A stretch of 64,000 nucleotides of DNA, from contig OX381707.1 of NCBI GenBank assembly GCA_947462335.1, forward strand, positions 33,593,618 through 33,657,617. The letters are read 5' to 3'. Under the pieces are notes generated by a model that made no database searches, was not told the DNA's origin, and saw only the letters and a program-made list of their open reading frames with translations. This DNA comes from Harmothoe impar. Its lineage: Eukaryota > Annelida > Polychaeta > Phyllodocida > Polynoidae. How positions within the stretch are numbered: position 1 is the first letter of the stretch; each line of letters begins with the position of its first letter. Position numbers and translations under genes: made by a program. Shown here in pieces: positions 24,291-36,730 of this stretch.

Positions 24291-26403
24291 TTGTGGCTTT
24301 TAAGCTCTTTCATCCCCAAGATACGTCACACTTTATGGGGAGTTTTCCATCAAGCACTAATTTTTTCTCATAACATATTCATATTATGAACGGTTCATTG
24401 TCTGTGTACATTTGGATGATAAGACGCACACTTTGTGTACACCCAGACTCACAGACTTCATTGACCAGCATAATTCCTCCTGTAGGCTACAACTACATGC
24501 CAAAGTAGAAATTGACTCTGGGTGTGAGGGGCTTTATCAAAAGAACCTTGATGCCTTCCCTCCGTGAAATTGCAATTGATTGCAGCCAGCCTCGAGGCTA
24601 TGGGGAACACCTCTAGGTAGGGGTTGGGTTGGGCGAGCAAAGGAGGAGAGGCATAGTCTATTGTAGCGGTTGGCCTTTTGCCATTGTCCTTCTGGCTATT
24701 TTTAAATGATGCTTATCTTGGTGGTGTTTCATATGATGTGCAGCAGTTTGACAGTTATCACCAGCAGGTTGGTCAATTTTGCCTGAATCGTGATATACAC
24801 ATTAGTGGATAAATCAGCATTTGTTTTGGACAAATCAAAGGTGCATGGTATGTCTAAATGAATGAGATATAATTACCCCCATTACTTTGGGAAGGCGTGG
24901 TATCTCTCTGGAACTCATATAATTAGACTAGCTATTTCCTTCCGTAATGAGACACTTAACTTCCAGGTTAACTACTACATACATTCTGTACAGTCCCCTC
25001 CCTCACCCTCAGAGAGTTTTAAATTAAGGCTAGGTCATGTGGGAAATAGGCACTTAATGAGGGCAAAAATGGGTATAGCTCACGATGGGACCCCAAGGAC
25101 CAGGGTAATGAAGCTATGATGAAGCTATGAATTCATTTTGCAACTGCACTGTGCGCGATGTATGTACAGTGTTGAAAATACTCTTCTGAAACCAACACTC
25201 TGGTCAAGATACTGGATTGGATATTATACGAGGGAGGTTATTGCTGCCATGCAGGGTATCATATCATATACATGAAGTTAAAAACTCGGGGGGGGGGGCT
25301 AACACAAAGGACTTCACATGTTGGTTATTTCATATACCATCACATAACCGAAGATAAAGGAAGATACCCCCCTCATAACTGAGTTTTTGAGTTAAATAAT
25401 AATGGTAGAGTACCTGGTGGAGGCCACCAGTCAGTCTATCATGGTTATCTTGACATACACTCAGTGACTCGTAGGGTATTTACTACATAGCTGCTCTCTG
25501 TACTGAGAATGCATTTCTACGACAGGAAGCGTCGGTGGGTTTGGAATGTGAACCTCGTAATTACCTAATTCCAGGTAGGCATCATTGGTATGTAGGGGTA
25601 TATACCAGTAATTATCTATGACTTGCTTATCGATATTAATTTCTTATTAAAAGGCATACCTGGTTAAGAATGTAACGCCCACATAATAATTAAAAATAGC
25701 TCGATCCATGGACATCATGACACCAGACAGGTAAAACCATGACATTTTACCTTGATGATTCCTGGGTCCCATTGCAATTGTGAAAAAAGTAGCTGCATTT
25801 CAGGTGGCATGGTCTGAGAATTGGACTTGGCAGATTGGCAGCAAGGGTTCTCTTCCACATTGATCTTACACCACACCTGTCTGGAAGAGCGAAAAAAACT
25901 TATACAAAATAATCAAGGTAATTGGTAGTGGTATATGTCAGTTATACCACAGTCACAGCCCTGCATTCAGTTTATTGGATGTATGGTCAAGGCTGAGTAC
26001 ACTCGTCTGCGACTTGTGATCAGCCTTGCCCATGCACACCAATACATTAAATATATGCAGCTGTGGTGTAACTACTACATTATGTATAGATAGGCCTTGG
26101 GAACTACACCAGAATCCATCCACTTATCATAGCTCTCGCTGCTGTTAACAATTTCTCACAGATCACTAAATGAACTGTAGTTTTCTCCAAAATTACTCTG
26201 AGCCAGACTCTGTGACCTGAAACACATCATACTTATTTAGATAAAAGGGCTGCACAAGCTATCTGACCAGGTCTAGTTCATGTGTCTGCCACTGCTAACA
26301 CCAACCCAGCGCTGTAGTCGGCCCATATAATACATCGATTACACGCCCTATTACATACCAGTTCCACTGACCCAGTGTTTTAACTACTGAAGAACGGCAT
26401 GAT
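24291..26403. other. Anonymous sequence, no gene seen
   Basis: A G run near 25290. An 11-bp word, ATGAAGCTATG, is tandemly duplicated near 25107-25130. No exon or larger repeat supported. Confidence 0.5.
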
Positions 26404-26597
26404 ACCCTAAAGCCGCATGTTCATTAATCGCCATGATGCACCAATGCAGCGCCAGAGAGGAACTTTCCAGCATTGCCTAGGTGCATCATGTCGACCCACC
26501 GGGAGTGTATCGTGTGTATCAACCCTGTAGGTTTAGCATGATGCATGAATGCAGCACCCGTTATGTTGTTAAAACACTATCCTGCACTTGACGGGTT
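26404..26597. mobile_element. Family F MITE copy
   Basis: ACCCTAAAGCCGCATG at the left, CACTTGACGGGT at the right followed by TA. Interior: CCATGATGCACCAATGCAGC, CATTGCCTAGGTGCATCATG, GTGTATCAACCCTGTAGG and GCATGATGCATGAATGCAGC. 194 bp, a shorter variant. Confidence 0.7.
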
Positions 26598-27009
26598 ATC
26601 AGTCGTACAATGTCGATATTAATGTTATGGGTGTGAAAAAGTCGTCCTACTTTCCACATGTCTATATGAGCATTACGTCAGATTATGTGTAATTGAATAT
26701 GTTAAATATTGACGCACCAATCAACTCTGAATTCGACCTGCTCAATTCCCACTTCATTACCTGTTGTTGCTTAAGACCATTAGCATGGTAAGTATTATTG
26801 AATTCCCTGTGCTAGAGTGGATAGTGATATAAGTCAAAGTTAATATGGTTATGAATAGGCGCTGTGGCCTATACTCTGTGGCCAGGATAGGAGATTGGAA
26901 GGAGTGTGTTAAGCCAAAAGGCCGAATGGGCTCTATTCAGACGATTTGGCCTCTCAGGTTGAGTCCAGGTATAAGTCTACCAGGGGTATAGGTGAGTCGT
27001 CAGAACACG

Positions 27010-27155
27010 TGTCTGGCCACAATGATGCATAAATGCAGCCTTGAAGAGGCTACTCATCATGGCTGCCTGAATGCATTTTACCGAACCTAGGGGCTTGATA
27101 CATTCCAAATGGTATATGCATTCATGCATCATGACGACCAAGGGCATTGCCAACC
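27010..27155. mobile_element. Family F MITE fragment
   Basis: AATGATGCATAAATGCAGCC, a GCTACTCATCATGGC core remnant, a TGATACATTCC centre and GCATTCATGCATCATGACG. No intact termini. It abuts the C run and minisatellite that follow. Confidence 0.6.
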
Positions 27156-27179
27156 CCACCTCCCCCCCCCCCCCCACCT

Positions 27180-27485
27180 AGACCTACCCACCACACCGAG
27201 AACTACCCACCACAGCTACAGCTGCCCACCACTGCTACAGCTGCCCACCACAGCTACAGCTGCCCACCACAGCTACAGCTGCCCACCACAGCTACAGCTG
27301 CCCACCACACCTACGACTGCCCACCACACCTAGAACTACCCACCACACCTATAGCTGCCCACCACAGCTAGCGTTTCCCATCACACCTAGAGCTGCTCAC
27401 CACACGTACATACATAAAGCTTCGCACCACACATACAGCTACCCACCACACCTAGAACTATACCCACCGTACCTAGAGCTGCTCA
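27180..27485 (+). repeat. Minisatellite, 19-bp unit
   Basis: About a dozen units of CCCACCACAGCTACAGCTG, exact at 27225-27305 and diverged toward the right (CACCACACCTAGAACTA variants). It is preceded by a 14-base C run at about 27163. Pro/Thr/His/Ala frames over it are products of the repeat. Confidence 0.85.
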
Positions 27486-28492
27486 CGAGCTGATAACGAT
27501 CAGCAGCACCACTGCCGCCTCCCCTGCCGCCACCCCTAGACGACTCGGGCCCCACTGGGCGTGTAACAGATTGCCTGCTGCGTCATGGTGGCAGTAACAG
27601 TGGCGGATCTAGCCTCGATATACTTGGTATCTGTGCAGACAGCATAGGGAGTAAGGGCTGCTTATCACTCTTCCTCTTGTATGGGGGTGTCTCCCTGACT
27701 GATAGTCTCTGAACCAGAGCAAGCAATGGCTCTGGCTAAGCTTAAAACCAGAGTCATTCAAAGACAGCCCAACCGCTGTTCTCATCCCTCTATAGATGCC
27801 ACCACTGTTGCTGCCACATTTGGTTTGATTCCTGCTGGTATGTAGCAGCGGTAGAGCTGCTCCTTCTTATTAGGGCTTAGGGTGGTTATTGGATGGTGAG
27901 TTTGGGTTGTGGGTATATGAACTGCTCGGTGCCTATTGATACCCACCTCAGCACCAACCCTCAGTGCGACCCACACCCACCCTGTACCCCTAGATCCTGC
28001 CTCTCCCCATGGCATACAGACGTACAGGGATCTAACAGGCTGACTACACCAACGATGTATATGCAGTTGTGTCGTAATATTACCAATTCTTTGATACCAT
28101 TGTAGTTGCCAAAATTTGAATTTCGCATCTGGTCAGTACCAGTATGATAATAATATGAATATAATAGGTACCACTTCAGAAAAAAAATGTGTATGTATTA
28201 AAAGGGCGAATTTCTATATAATGTTAGTTTGATAACTGCCATCTTAAAATAGGGTACAAGAATGCATGTGCAAACTTGCAGAAGGAGATACTGGTTGCCT
28301 GGAGAGGACAAGGCCAATACTCCCATAATGTTTTGAAGGTTTTGTGATGTTGGCAAACGCGGGAACCAGCGATAGGGAGACAAGATGGCGGCTTACTTTG
28401 TGTAGCCATTCAGTGCCCGACTACACCCTCAGCATAATCCCCTCAGGGCGGGATTTCCCTGGGATTACTGGCCCATCAGCTTACTGAGATTA
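27486..28492. other. Anonymous sequence, no gene seen
   Basis: Moderately GC-rich up to about 28020, then AT-rich. No exon supported. One AAGATGGCGGC motif lies at 28382-28392. Confidence 0.5.
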
Positions 28493-28730
28493 ACCCTTTA
28501 AGGGCCGCATACTGCTTTATTGTGCTATGCCCTTTGTCGGCCTGATGGATTTATGAATGCAGCTCTGGCGACTCTACTCACCTGTGCTGCAATCAGGGGA
28601 GTGTATCAACCGCATATGGCCAGCATGATACCTGAGCGCAGTATTGGTGAGTTGGTCGCCAGATCTCTCTTCATGCATCATGATGATGAAGGGCATGGTA
28701 CATTAGAACGGTGTGCGGTCCTAAAAGGGT
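28493..28730. mobile_element. Family F MITE, one of the best preserved copies
   Basis: ACCCTTTAAGGGCCGCATAC at the left and GTCCTAAAAGGGT at the right, flanked by TA (28491-28492, 28731-28732). The internal order is clear: TGCCCTTTGTCGGC, GATTTATGAATGCAGCTCTGG, TACTCACC, a GGGAGTGTATCAACCGC centre, a GCGCAGTATTGGTGAG stretch, then CTTCATGCATCATGATGATG. A useful reference copy for the family. Confidence 0.8.
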
Positions 28731-31700
28731 TATAGCGCATTGAGGTCCACAGGTGTCTCCCAACCTGATGCTGTGGATGGTGGTACGCTATAACGCTGTA
28801 GCGGATCAGTCAATGGCCGCAGCCATCCTCATACTGATCATGTCCCCCGACTGCCACCCCCACCCGCTCCCCCCGTAGTAGACATTGCTGTGTCCTATAA
28901 ACTAATACTCAACCTTACCTATCAGAGGGGCAGATTGTAAAAGGTGCAATAAAATAAGAACGTTGCATTTATAACAGAGATCTATCCTTTACCAAAAATA
29001 ATGGGGACCTCCCTCTATCTCTGCTCTTGTGTCCATGCTCCTGTAAATGGTAAACTATTAAAGGCATTATTCTGAACTAGAAATGTTTCTAGTTGCATTG
29101 GGCCTTTTAGTTCACCTCAGTACCACTGCCACTGCTACCATGTCACTGTGGTAGGCTGAGAACCACCCTATTGGTAAATGGAGGGTTGAGAAGGGGGCGG
29201 CATCCTCCAGCGCTGAGCAATGGGCTGTAGCAGCTGATGATGCTGGGATTGTGGCAGTGGTTGTGGTGTCGGGACTAATAGTGGATCCATCCTCCCGGTG
29301 ATGTGCACGAGTGTCAACCTACTGGAGAACCTACATACCAATGTACCATCCCCACCCCCCCCCCCCCCCCACACACACACCTAGCACACCCACCAGCAGC
29401 AGCATCAGCAGCTGACACCACCATCACGCCCTGGAGGAGCATGCATGGCCTGGTAGTACCAGTGCAGGGTGCAGCAGCAGCAGGAGAGTGAGATATATAC
29501 CACAGCAGCGGGCGGTGGTAGGCAGTGTGTTGCTGCTGGTGCATGCTGGAGGAATACCCACACAGAGGGTACTGGAGGAGGCATTGGTAGAGCAGCAGGC
29601 AGGTTGGTTGAGGCTACTCAGGTATATATGCTACCATATGCACACCTTAAGGGGACTGCTCCAGGGTTCCTCCAGGTGATACCATACTCAGTGTTCAACC
29701 AGGCTGATCAGTGGGTTTAATGAATTAAGGCTGTTGCATCTGCCTTTCTGTGACTCCTTACATTGCATTTTGGACCGATGCTATACAACATCTATACCAT
29801 TGAGGACAAGACAACACTGGTTATCTGTGCATCATACATCTTTAACTCCAACACTGAATGGACACTGATATATAAGGCTGTAAATTGAGTGGTCTCTGGA
29901 ATTGGATATCTACCTGAATTTATACACTACTTGTAAAAGACCCAAACCTGCTAGGTAGTCATTGCCAGTTGGATTTACTATTTTGAACTGAAAGTGACGA
30001 TATCTCTCCAGCTTCTTACCATATCTCATCCTAGTAGTGAGGATGTTCAGATGGTTGCCTTATAACTAAATGATAGACTATTTAACTAAAATCATAACCT
30101 CTCACCATCAACAGGTAAACGTCACTTGGATACTCGAGGTCTCCAGAGGTGGTTCAGATTCCACCTGTGTCCTTAATGATCTTCAGGCATCTGGGAGAAT
30201 ATTTCTTACCTGACAGTCAATGCTTGAAGGAAGACCTGTGTGAAATTGATATACTATATGGTGAAGGTGTTACATCATACTAAGCCAACAGTTTTACCCT
30301 CACCAGTGTATCTGTATATTGGTACTAGCACGTACCTGAACACAGGGCCACTATATAGGACAACTATACAGTAGTGGGTACAATATAAAAGCTATTTACA
30401 GCTTGCCAACGCAGATTAAATCTCCTTAACCATCCTCCCATTTTGGATCTGGGCAAGATCTATTTCTAAAGTACATCGCTGTCACATCCTGAGAGCTACC
30501 AACGGTGGTAGGACGTACCAACAAGGACTCTGTATACACCATTAAAGTTGAAGTATACTACAGAAAGATACAGATTGACAGTGTTTAGGAGTATACCACG
30601 ACTGGATAGCATAGACAGCTACCACACCAAAGATCACTTAGAAAGGCTCAAGCTCCCAAACTAATGCATGACACTACTGCTGGGCAAGGCCGCCGAAGAT
30701 CGTCCACCATTGCGCCTCAGATGAACGGGGGCGCCATGTTTGCCTTATCAAGGAGATTCTCAAGGAAGTTCTCTAAAACGTTCACGTCCTTCATCCATAA
30801 GCCAATAGAAGGAGGTAGGTAGTATGATGGTAGTGTGAAATGACGTTGTCCTTTAGTGCCTATCATGTCCAATACTATACCAACACCACTCGTTTGTAAT
30901 AAATAGTACACATTGCTCATTTATAATTAGACAACACCAAAACACTGCTTGGGGCCGCATGCAAATAAACTATTTTCAAAATGAATTAGTGAATGGATAT
31001 TCCATGTCAAAAATCTCAAGGTGTAGCCTATTCTTAATGGTTATGATGGTAATGGGGGCTGTCATAGAGACTAGTATGGTAAGGACTTGAAGAGTGTGGT
31101 TCCAAAACGCAATAAGCGCCATTTTGAAAATTGACACCAACTTTTGACAAAGGTGAAGGTCAGGATTAGGTAAATGCAATTTTTCATGTCTTAAGGCCTT
31201 CTCTGGTGTACACATTATATCCAAGGCACTATAACTGCCAATATGGAGCTTCAGAGGGGATTTTATTGAGTGACGTTTTTGGGAAGTGGACCAAGGTTGA
31301 CAGTCTTCCCTGTGACCTTACCCTTTGACCAAGCTTAGTCTGACTGGGGCATCTATTTCCGTCAGTATATCCTTCGGTACTTTGTGCAGAAACTCCTTTA
31401 AACCGGGGGATGAACACAGCCATGGACATAGGTTGTATTAGATTCGCTACATGTTTTACATGTAGAAAAGATGATACGAAGTGAAGCATCCATAAAGTTA
31501 TTCGATTCATTATTAAATGTTGTTCATCCTACGGCGATTTTGGTGCCGTGTACTATCTATCCGATGATATCAAAAGGTTTTTGATTCAACCATACCCTAG
31601 CTTTAAGGACATACCCTAGCTTTGAGGACAGCATAGGGAGCTATGTTCATCAACCCCCCCCCCCCCCGCCTTACCCCGCTCCCACAAAGGGCATAGCGCA

Positions 31701-31799
31701 ATGTAGATATTGTGAAGGTTCACGAGAGTAGTACCATCAATAACCCAAGTTGAATCAATTAAGGCGGTATTAGAGCTGCCGTTAAACTGAAAGACACTT
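28731..31799. other. Anonymous sequence with CAG-rich patch
   Basis: C run at 29345-29370 and a CAGCAG-rich patch at about 29391-29485 that yields frames in several registers. A C run lies near 31656. At 31592-31628 the words ACATACCCTAGCTTTAAGG and its near copy are tandem. No exon supported. Confidence 0.5.
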
Positions 31800-32275
31800 A
31801 ATAGTCTGGAAGCCACAGGGGTTGACCCCAACTTCTCTGATATAGATTTTTTCTCTGTTGATTATTTATGTATAGGGTCTATGTAGAATTATCAGGGTGG
31901 GTGTGGAGCTCTCACCCTTGGGCAATTCGAGATATTCAAGATGGCCGCCAGAAAGCTCCAGAAAACTGGAAACGTGCCCATCTTGGCTTCTAGTCAACTT
32001 AGAAACACAAATAAAAATGCAAAAAGTACATTCATGAGATCAAGGAATACAACCCTGCCATTTTCAAAAAGAAATATGGCAACCATTTTGAATTTTACTA
32101 TCCATAAAATATGCCTTATATTTTCGGAAAACTGGAAAAATTACTATCATAAATTCTAATCATTATATTTTCACCATCTTTCATTAAAAATGAACATTTC
32201 TGAGCAAAACACACCATTTTGTCATGTCAAAGAATGCACGTGGCAGCCATCTTGTATTCAAAGTGTGTAATTTGG
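31800..32275 (+). repeat. Long inverted-copy repeat, left copy
   Basis: Matches the reverse complement of 36238-36730 over its whole length. Landmarks include TATCAGGGTGGGTGTGGAGC, TTCAAGATGGCCGCCAGA and AACACAAATAAAAATGC. Identity is highest at 31860-32160 and decays at both ends. It contains several ATGGC/GCCAT words (near 31942, 32072 and 32243). Non-coding; short frames only. Confidence 0.85.
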
Positions 32276-33195
32276 AGAATAATAACCCAATAAGCATTGC
32301 TGAATTGGGTCCATGTGGGTTTCTGGTGGGCTCTCATAATTATTGGATCACCCCTAGTTTTGTCCTTGGCTAAGCCTATTACTTTGTGGCTAGGCCTATC
32401 CGGGCCCCCCATTGGTAGCTCTGGGAAACCTAGAATGAGCAAGCACAGCTTGACCTGATAAAACACATACGTGCCCCAGTAGGCAGGGGTGTCTGGATAC
32501 CATGCCATCCTCTACAGGAGGGAGGACAGAAAGACAACACTTTTAGCTGGTTGGAAATCAAAGAAAGTGTGCATATGGAGCTTGGGGGTAAATGGGAGGC
32601 ACTGAAAATAAACCTTGGAGTATCTCAAAGATCTTAGAGCTGGTCTCGGTACAATGATCTTTACAAGAGGATTACAGTCTTGCTAGACCTGCTTATCCAA
32701 TGTTATCTTCTTTTAGCTGGTATGTTTCAGTTTATCACAATGTCACACCAACAGATCAATGTCTAATTTATGAAATTATGACTTAGTGCTAATGATGCAG
32801 TAACATAGAATAGTTGCAAGCATCGCCAAAGGAATTAATTCAACTCTATCATCTGAGCCTGAAACCAAGTATTTACTCAATGCAATAAGGGACACCATAC
32901 CAATACCAGATTTATACATTACAAATTATTTCCTATGTAGTTTAAGCAGGGCTTTGGTTGAGTCAATGCTTTATAAAGTAGTAGCAACATGTAAATAGTA
33001 ATTGAAGATCCCAAAATATGCACCTTCATGAGTGGTTCCATCAAATGGCAATTGGCATCTTCATTAATATCTCTTGTGCACAACAATGTATAAGTGAAAC
33101 ATCATTGGTTGCATGGAGAAATTCCCATCTAGAAGTATAGGGTGTGTAGGCTAGACCTTTTTGACATGTTAAAAGCAATATGTCCACTTGATTAC

Positions 33196-33199
<4 letters not shown>
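32276..33199. other. Anonymous sequence, no gene seen
   Basis: Nothing recognised besides short frames. Confidence 0.5.

Positions 33200-33251
<52 letters not shown>
33200..33251. repeat. (AT)n microsatellite
   Basis: An uninterrupted AT dinucleotide run of about 52 bp. The Ile-Tyr frames on the minus strand arise from it. Confidence 0.97.
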
Positions 33252-33253
<2 letters not shown>

Positions 33254-33537
33254 CTCTATGAGTAGTTGCTGCAATAACTATAGCACTGTGTCCTTTCCTA
33301 ATTACAATGGCATAATGTCTACTGCAACTGGAGCCTGTAACTCTGGTCATTGATATGGTGTACATGCTGACATGATGTGCACACATAACAAACTAAAATG
33401 CTCTAATAGTGGGTGGTCAATAGTAGATATGAGCCCCCCCCCCCCTTTAGCCACTTCCACTTTCCTGGGATTTCTTAGGTTCTGCTTAGAATTCTACCCA
33501 TAAATCATGCCTTTTATCATAAAACATTGATTTAATG
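33252..33537. other. Anonymous spacer with C run
   Basis: C run at about 33435-33446. Nothing else seen. Confidence 0.5.
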
Positions 33538-33755
33538 ACATGGTTCGAGTCAACCATGAGTCTTTGTTGATTGCATAAGGACCTTTTGCTTGCAACGGCA
33601 CTGGTCGGACTATCGACACCTGACTGTACACTGGGTTATGATTCCTCCAACTGAGACACTGCAGACAGTAAGTGGTGTAAGACATTTAGCCACATTCCCT
33701 ATCTAACAAACATGGTTCGAGTCAACCATGAGTCTGTGTTGATTGCATAAGGACC
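33538..33755. repeat. R-X-R arrangement: 46-bp direct repeats around a SINE-body segment
   Basis: Direct repeats at 33538-33583 and 33710-33755 (172 bp apart, one mismatch), each with GGTTCGAGTCAACCATGAG. Between them is a segment (about 33584-33705) nearly identical to 34255-34420, the body of the tRNA-headed SINE, but lacking the tRNA head and about 30 bp near its right part. Either a 172-bp tandem duplication lost its second X, or X entered R. Confidence 0.8.
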
Positions 33756-34122
33756 TGATTGGAGCATCATACCCTTTATACCAGGATTCCCTTTGTCAAA
33801 ACCATTGTGACAATTTACCTTGGGATGTTTCTTTAAAGCTTGCATATCCACTAATACAGACACTATTTTCTAGTTCCCTTACCTCTCGGGCTTATATAGC
33901 TCCCTGAGTCAGGTCTTGATCGCCTGTCCTTTCATAGTCGAATATACACAGGATCGGACCTGTTCTGGCTGTAACAGTCTTCTACATTTGCATTGAAATA
34001 TTCTGTTGTCGGGGTCGGATTCCCCCTGCCTTTGTGATAAGCCTTCAATATCACTTGGGTAATCCAGCTCCCCTCTGTATCATACCGATGCAGTAACGTG
34101 AGACACTGTCAGATTGTCAGAC
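33756..34122. other. Anonymous spacer, no gene seen
   Basis: Nothing identified in this stretch between the R-X-R block and the SINE. Confidence 0.5.
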
Positions 34123-34420
34123 GGGGAAGTAGCTCGGTTGGTAGAGCAGCAGGTTATGTGATCTGAGGGTCGTGGGTTCGAGTCCCACTTTCTCCAGATG
34201 ATTTTTCTGTGACCGTTACACTGTGATAGTTCATCAAATTTGAGATCTGACCACCTTTTGCTTGCAACAGCACTGGTCGGACTATCGACACCTGACTGTA
34301 CACTGGGTTATGATTCCTCCAACTGAGACACTGCAGACAGTACGTGGTGTGATTGTCTAACCAGATCAGAAGAGAAGCACATACACAGACATTTAGCCAC
34401 ATTCCCTATCTAACTAACTG
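34123..34420 (+). mobile_element. tRNA-derived SINE
   Basis: The head (34123-34196) folds as a tRNA: acceptor GGGGAAG opposite TTTCTCC, D arm GCTC...GAGC, T arm GTGGG-TTCGAGT-CCCAC. Pol III box A reads TAGCTCGGTTGG and box B GGTTCGAGTCC. The anticodon arm CAGGT/ATCTG has a 6-base loop where a tRNA has 7, so this is not a working tRNA gene. A tRNA-unrelated body follows, shared with 33584-33705. A spurious minus-strand frame (34154-34402) reads GTRTHDP across box B. Confidence 0.78.
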
Positions 34421-35768
34421 TATTATCTGCTGTCTTGTTTAACCTGGTTCCAGTTGTGTTGCAGTGTAAATATTGATTTCAAAATGGGACTTGCATGGCT
34501 GAACAGTCAATCTCTTAATTTATCAGTCAGAACTCATCAGTATGTTGGCTATCTGGCCAACCACCCAGCATTTTGCTTTAAAGCATTACCCATTACACTG
34601 CTGAGAAAAGATTATTATCCGTTGATATTAACATCTATTTACAATATCATCTACTTTAGGATAACCTGATAGGGAAGACTGGGACACCTGTTTCTTCTAA
34701 TTGGGGCCCTGTGTGCTAATTATGTTACCTATAAGAATGTTTTTGTTATTAGCTGATATTAACCCAGATAACCCTACTGTCCTACATATAGGATGCCTAT
34801 ATGACATATATAATAAGAGATTGATTACTAAAGATGAATTCCATAGATTTTAATTTGTGTTTTTGGTTCATAAAGCTCAAGTCTCCAAGTTGCCAGGAAT
34901 TTTTGTCCAGGGTTGCTATGGTTACCGCTATGATGTCAGACTGAGGTCCCAAAATCCATACATCTTGGAAAATGATAACAAGGGAAAAGCTGGAATTCAT
35001 TCCTGTGTTATCAAGAACATTTTGCAAGCCACATTTATCAAAATGTCATAACATTTGAAAAAAACATGTCTGAGGATGTGTAGTGAACATGATATAAAAC
35101 AATAAAGGTGTAAGTAGCTACTGAGTGTTTGGCAAGCTGGTCAAATAGTCACTTTTTTAATTCAGGTATGAGTGGAATGATATAGATAGTAGGTTTGATA
35201 AACTTAGCAGTTGTACAGGGGCCCTCATACTAAGGTGAGCCTATGGTAGTGGTGCTGAGGGGTGGTTATCACCTAGCCAGCACAGTCTAACGCTACATCC
35301 TTCTTTTGCCCAAACAGATATAATCTCCCTGCCTTTGTATCTGTCCAGTGTGGATGGAAAATTCCAGAGACATCACACAGGCCTCCCACACACCCAATCA
35401 AACTTTCCCAGTAAGACTGTCCCAAACTTTCCAGACTCATTTTCTGAATCCTTACAACCTGCAGTGTGGTATGGCTCATATAAAAGACATGTTGAAGATA
35501 TGTTGCCTATAATAGACAGCACTGACATTTTGTAGAAAACATAGACGACAAACAGTGCCTGAGGTGCCATGTCTCACCCGTCTCATGACACCTAAGAGCA
35601 GAACTTTATTGCACGTATCATGATGTGAGGACAATAAAAAAGTGGATTGTCAAAAGGCACCTGTATTTTCTGCTCTTTTCCTGGAACCACAAGCTGGTTC
35701 GGTGAGCGGTTGTTCTACCAGTTAGAAGCACTGCCATCTTGACTATAACACTTTGAAAATAACCTTGT
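34421..35768. other. Anonymous sequence with weak candidate splice junction
   Basis: No exon supported. Holds the third, weaker acceptor/donor junction at 35165|35166. Confidence 0.5.
35145..35173 (+). promoter_or_regulatory. Weak candidate recursive splice site
   Basis: CACTTTTTTAATTCAG followed directly by GTATGAGT. The acceptor tract is good; the donor GTATGA is below consensus. It lies between the two stronger sites, about 20.1 kb after the first and 16.4 kb before the second. Confidence 0.2.
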
Positions 35769-35771
35769 TAA

Positions 35772-36026
35772 GGCCACTCAAAAAAAACTCACACTTATGC
35801 ATTTAAGCGTTTATTAATTTACAGAAGTTGGAAAATGTAAGATATTCCTAGGCCACTGCATTACTGACAGTATAAGCTTTAATTTGATACGAAATATGAC
35901 AATATTTCTCAATATTTAACACATTTTTTTATTAAAAATGTACAAAATCAAAAAAAAAGTTTTCCCCAAATCATGATTTTCATGATGCGCGCAGTGATGA
36001 GAAACCAGCTTTTTTTTTTAATGGCC
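35772..36026. mobile_element. PIF/Harbinger-type MITE, second example
   Basis: 255 bp. Termini GGCCACTCAAAAAAAACT and AGCTTTTTTTTTAATGGCC are inverted, with TAA immediately outside each end (35769-35771, 36027-36029). The 3-bp TWA duplication and GGCCA end match the element at 3850-4256, though the interior differs. Non-coding. Confidence 0.8.
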
Positions 36027-36237
36027 TAACTTAACACACTTTTTTGTTTATTTTGTCTTGTTTTCCTAATGGATTATTAATTGCAGGTATTTATGCTTAT
36101 CATCAACTTTGGCGAACAAGCACAAGTAAAATAAAATATTTTTTTCCTTACATAAAGCAGTCTTTGTAGTATTTTTCAATTTCTAAATTAAAGCTGAGAG
36201 GTCCTCTAGCACGGTATATTGAGCTTTTAAGCAATAA

Positions 36238-36730
36238 GTGACCTAATTCAAAATTCAAAATGGCTGCCACAATCATTCTATGATATGGCAGAATGGTTAC
36301 TTGTCCTCCAAAGTGTCCATTTTAAATGCAAAATGGTAACAATGTAATGATTAGAATCTATGATCGTCATTTCCCCAGTTTTCCATCAAAATAAGGCATA
36401 TTTTAGGAATAATTCCATTAAAAATTCAAAATGGCTGCCATATTTCTTTTCAAAAATGGCAGGACTGTATTCCTTGACCTTATAAATGTACTTTTTGCAT
36501 TTTTATTTGTGTTTCTAAGTTGATTAGAAGCCAAGATAGGCACGTTTCAAGTTTTCGGGAGCTATCTGGCGGCCATCTTGAATATCCCAAATTGCCCAAG
36601 GGTGAGAGCTCCACACCCACCCTGATAATTCTACCTAGACCCTATACATCAATGATCAGCAGAGAAAAAAACTATATCAGAGAAGTTGGGGTTGGGCTCC
36701 AGATGGGGGTTCTACCACCAGACTATAAAG
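36238..36730 (-). repeat. Long inverted-copy repeat, right copy
   Basis: Reverse complement of 31800-32275. The pair faces inward across about 4 kb. It carries GCCAT/ATGGC words near 36259, 36430 and 36570. It could be one end of a composite 4.9-kb inverted structure or an independent opposite-orientation copy; the interior between them does not decide this. Confidence 0.85.

Noticed and set aside
27109..27371. Pro/Thr/His-rich frames
   Set aside because: Products of the 19-bp minisatellite and a C run.
34123..34196. Functional tRNA gene
   Set aside because: Anticodon loop has 6 bases and a SINE body follows.
34154..34402. 82-codon minus-strand frame containing GTRTHDP
   Set aside because: A well-known kind of spurious translation across the box B of a tRNA-derived SINE.
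31800..36730. Retrovirus-like element bounded by long terminal repeats
   Set aside because: The two copies are inverted, not direct, and the interior has no gag or polymerase coding sequence.
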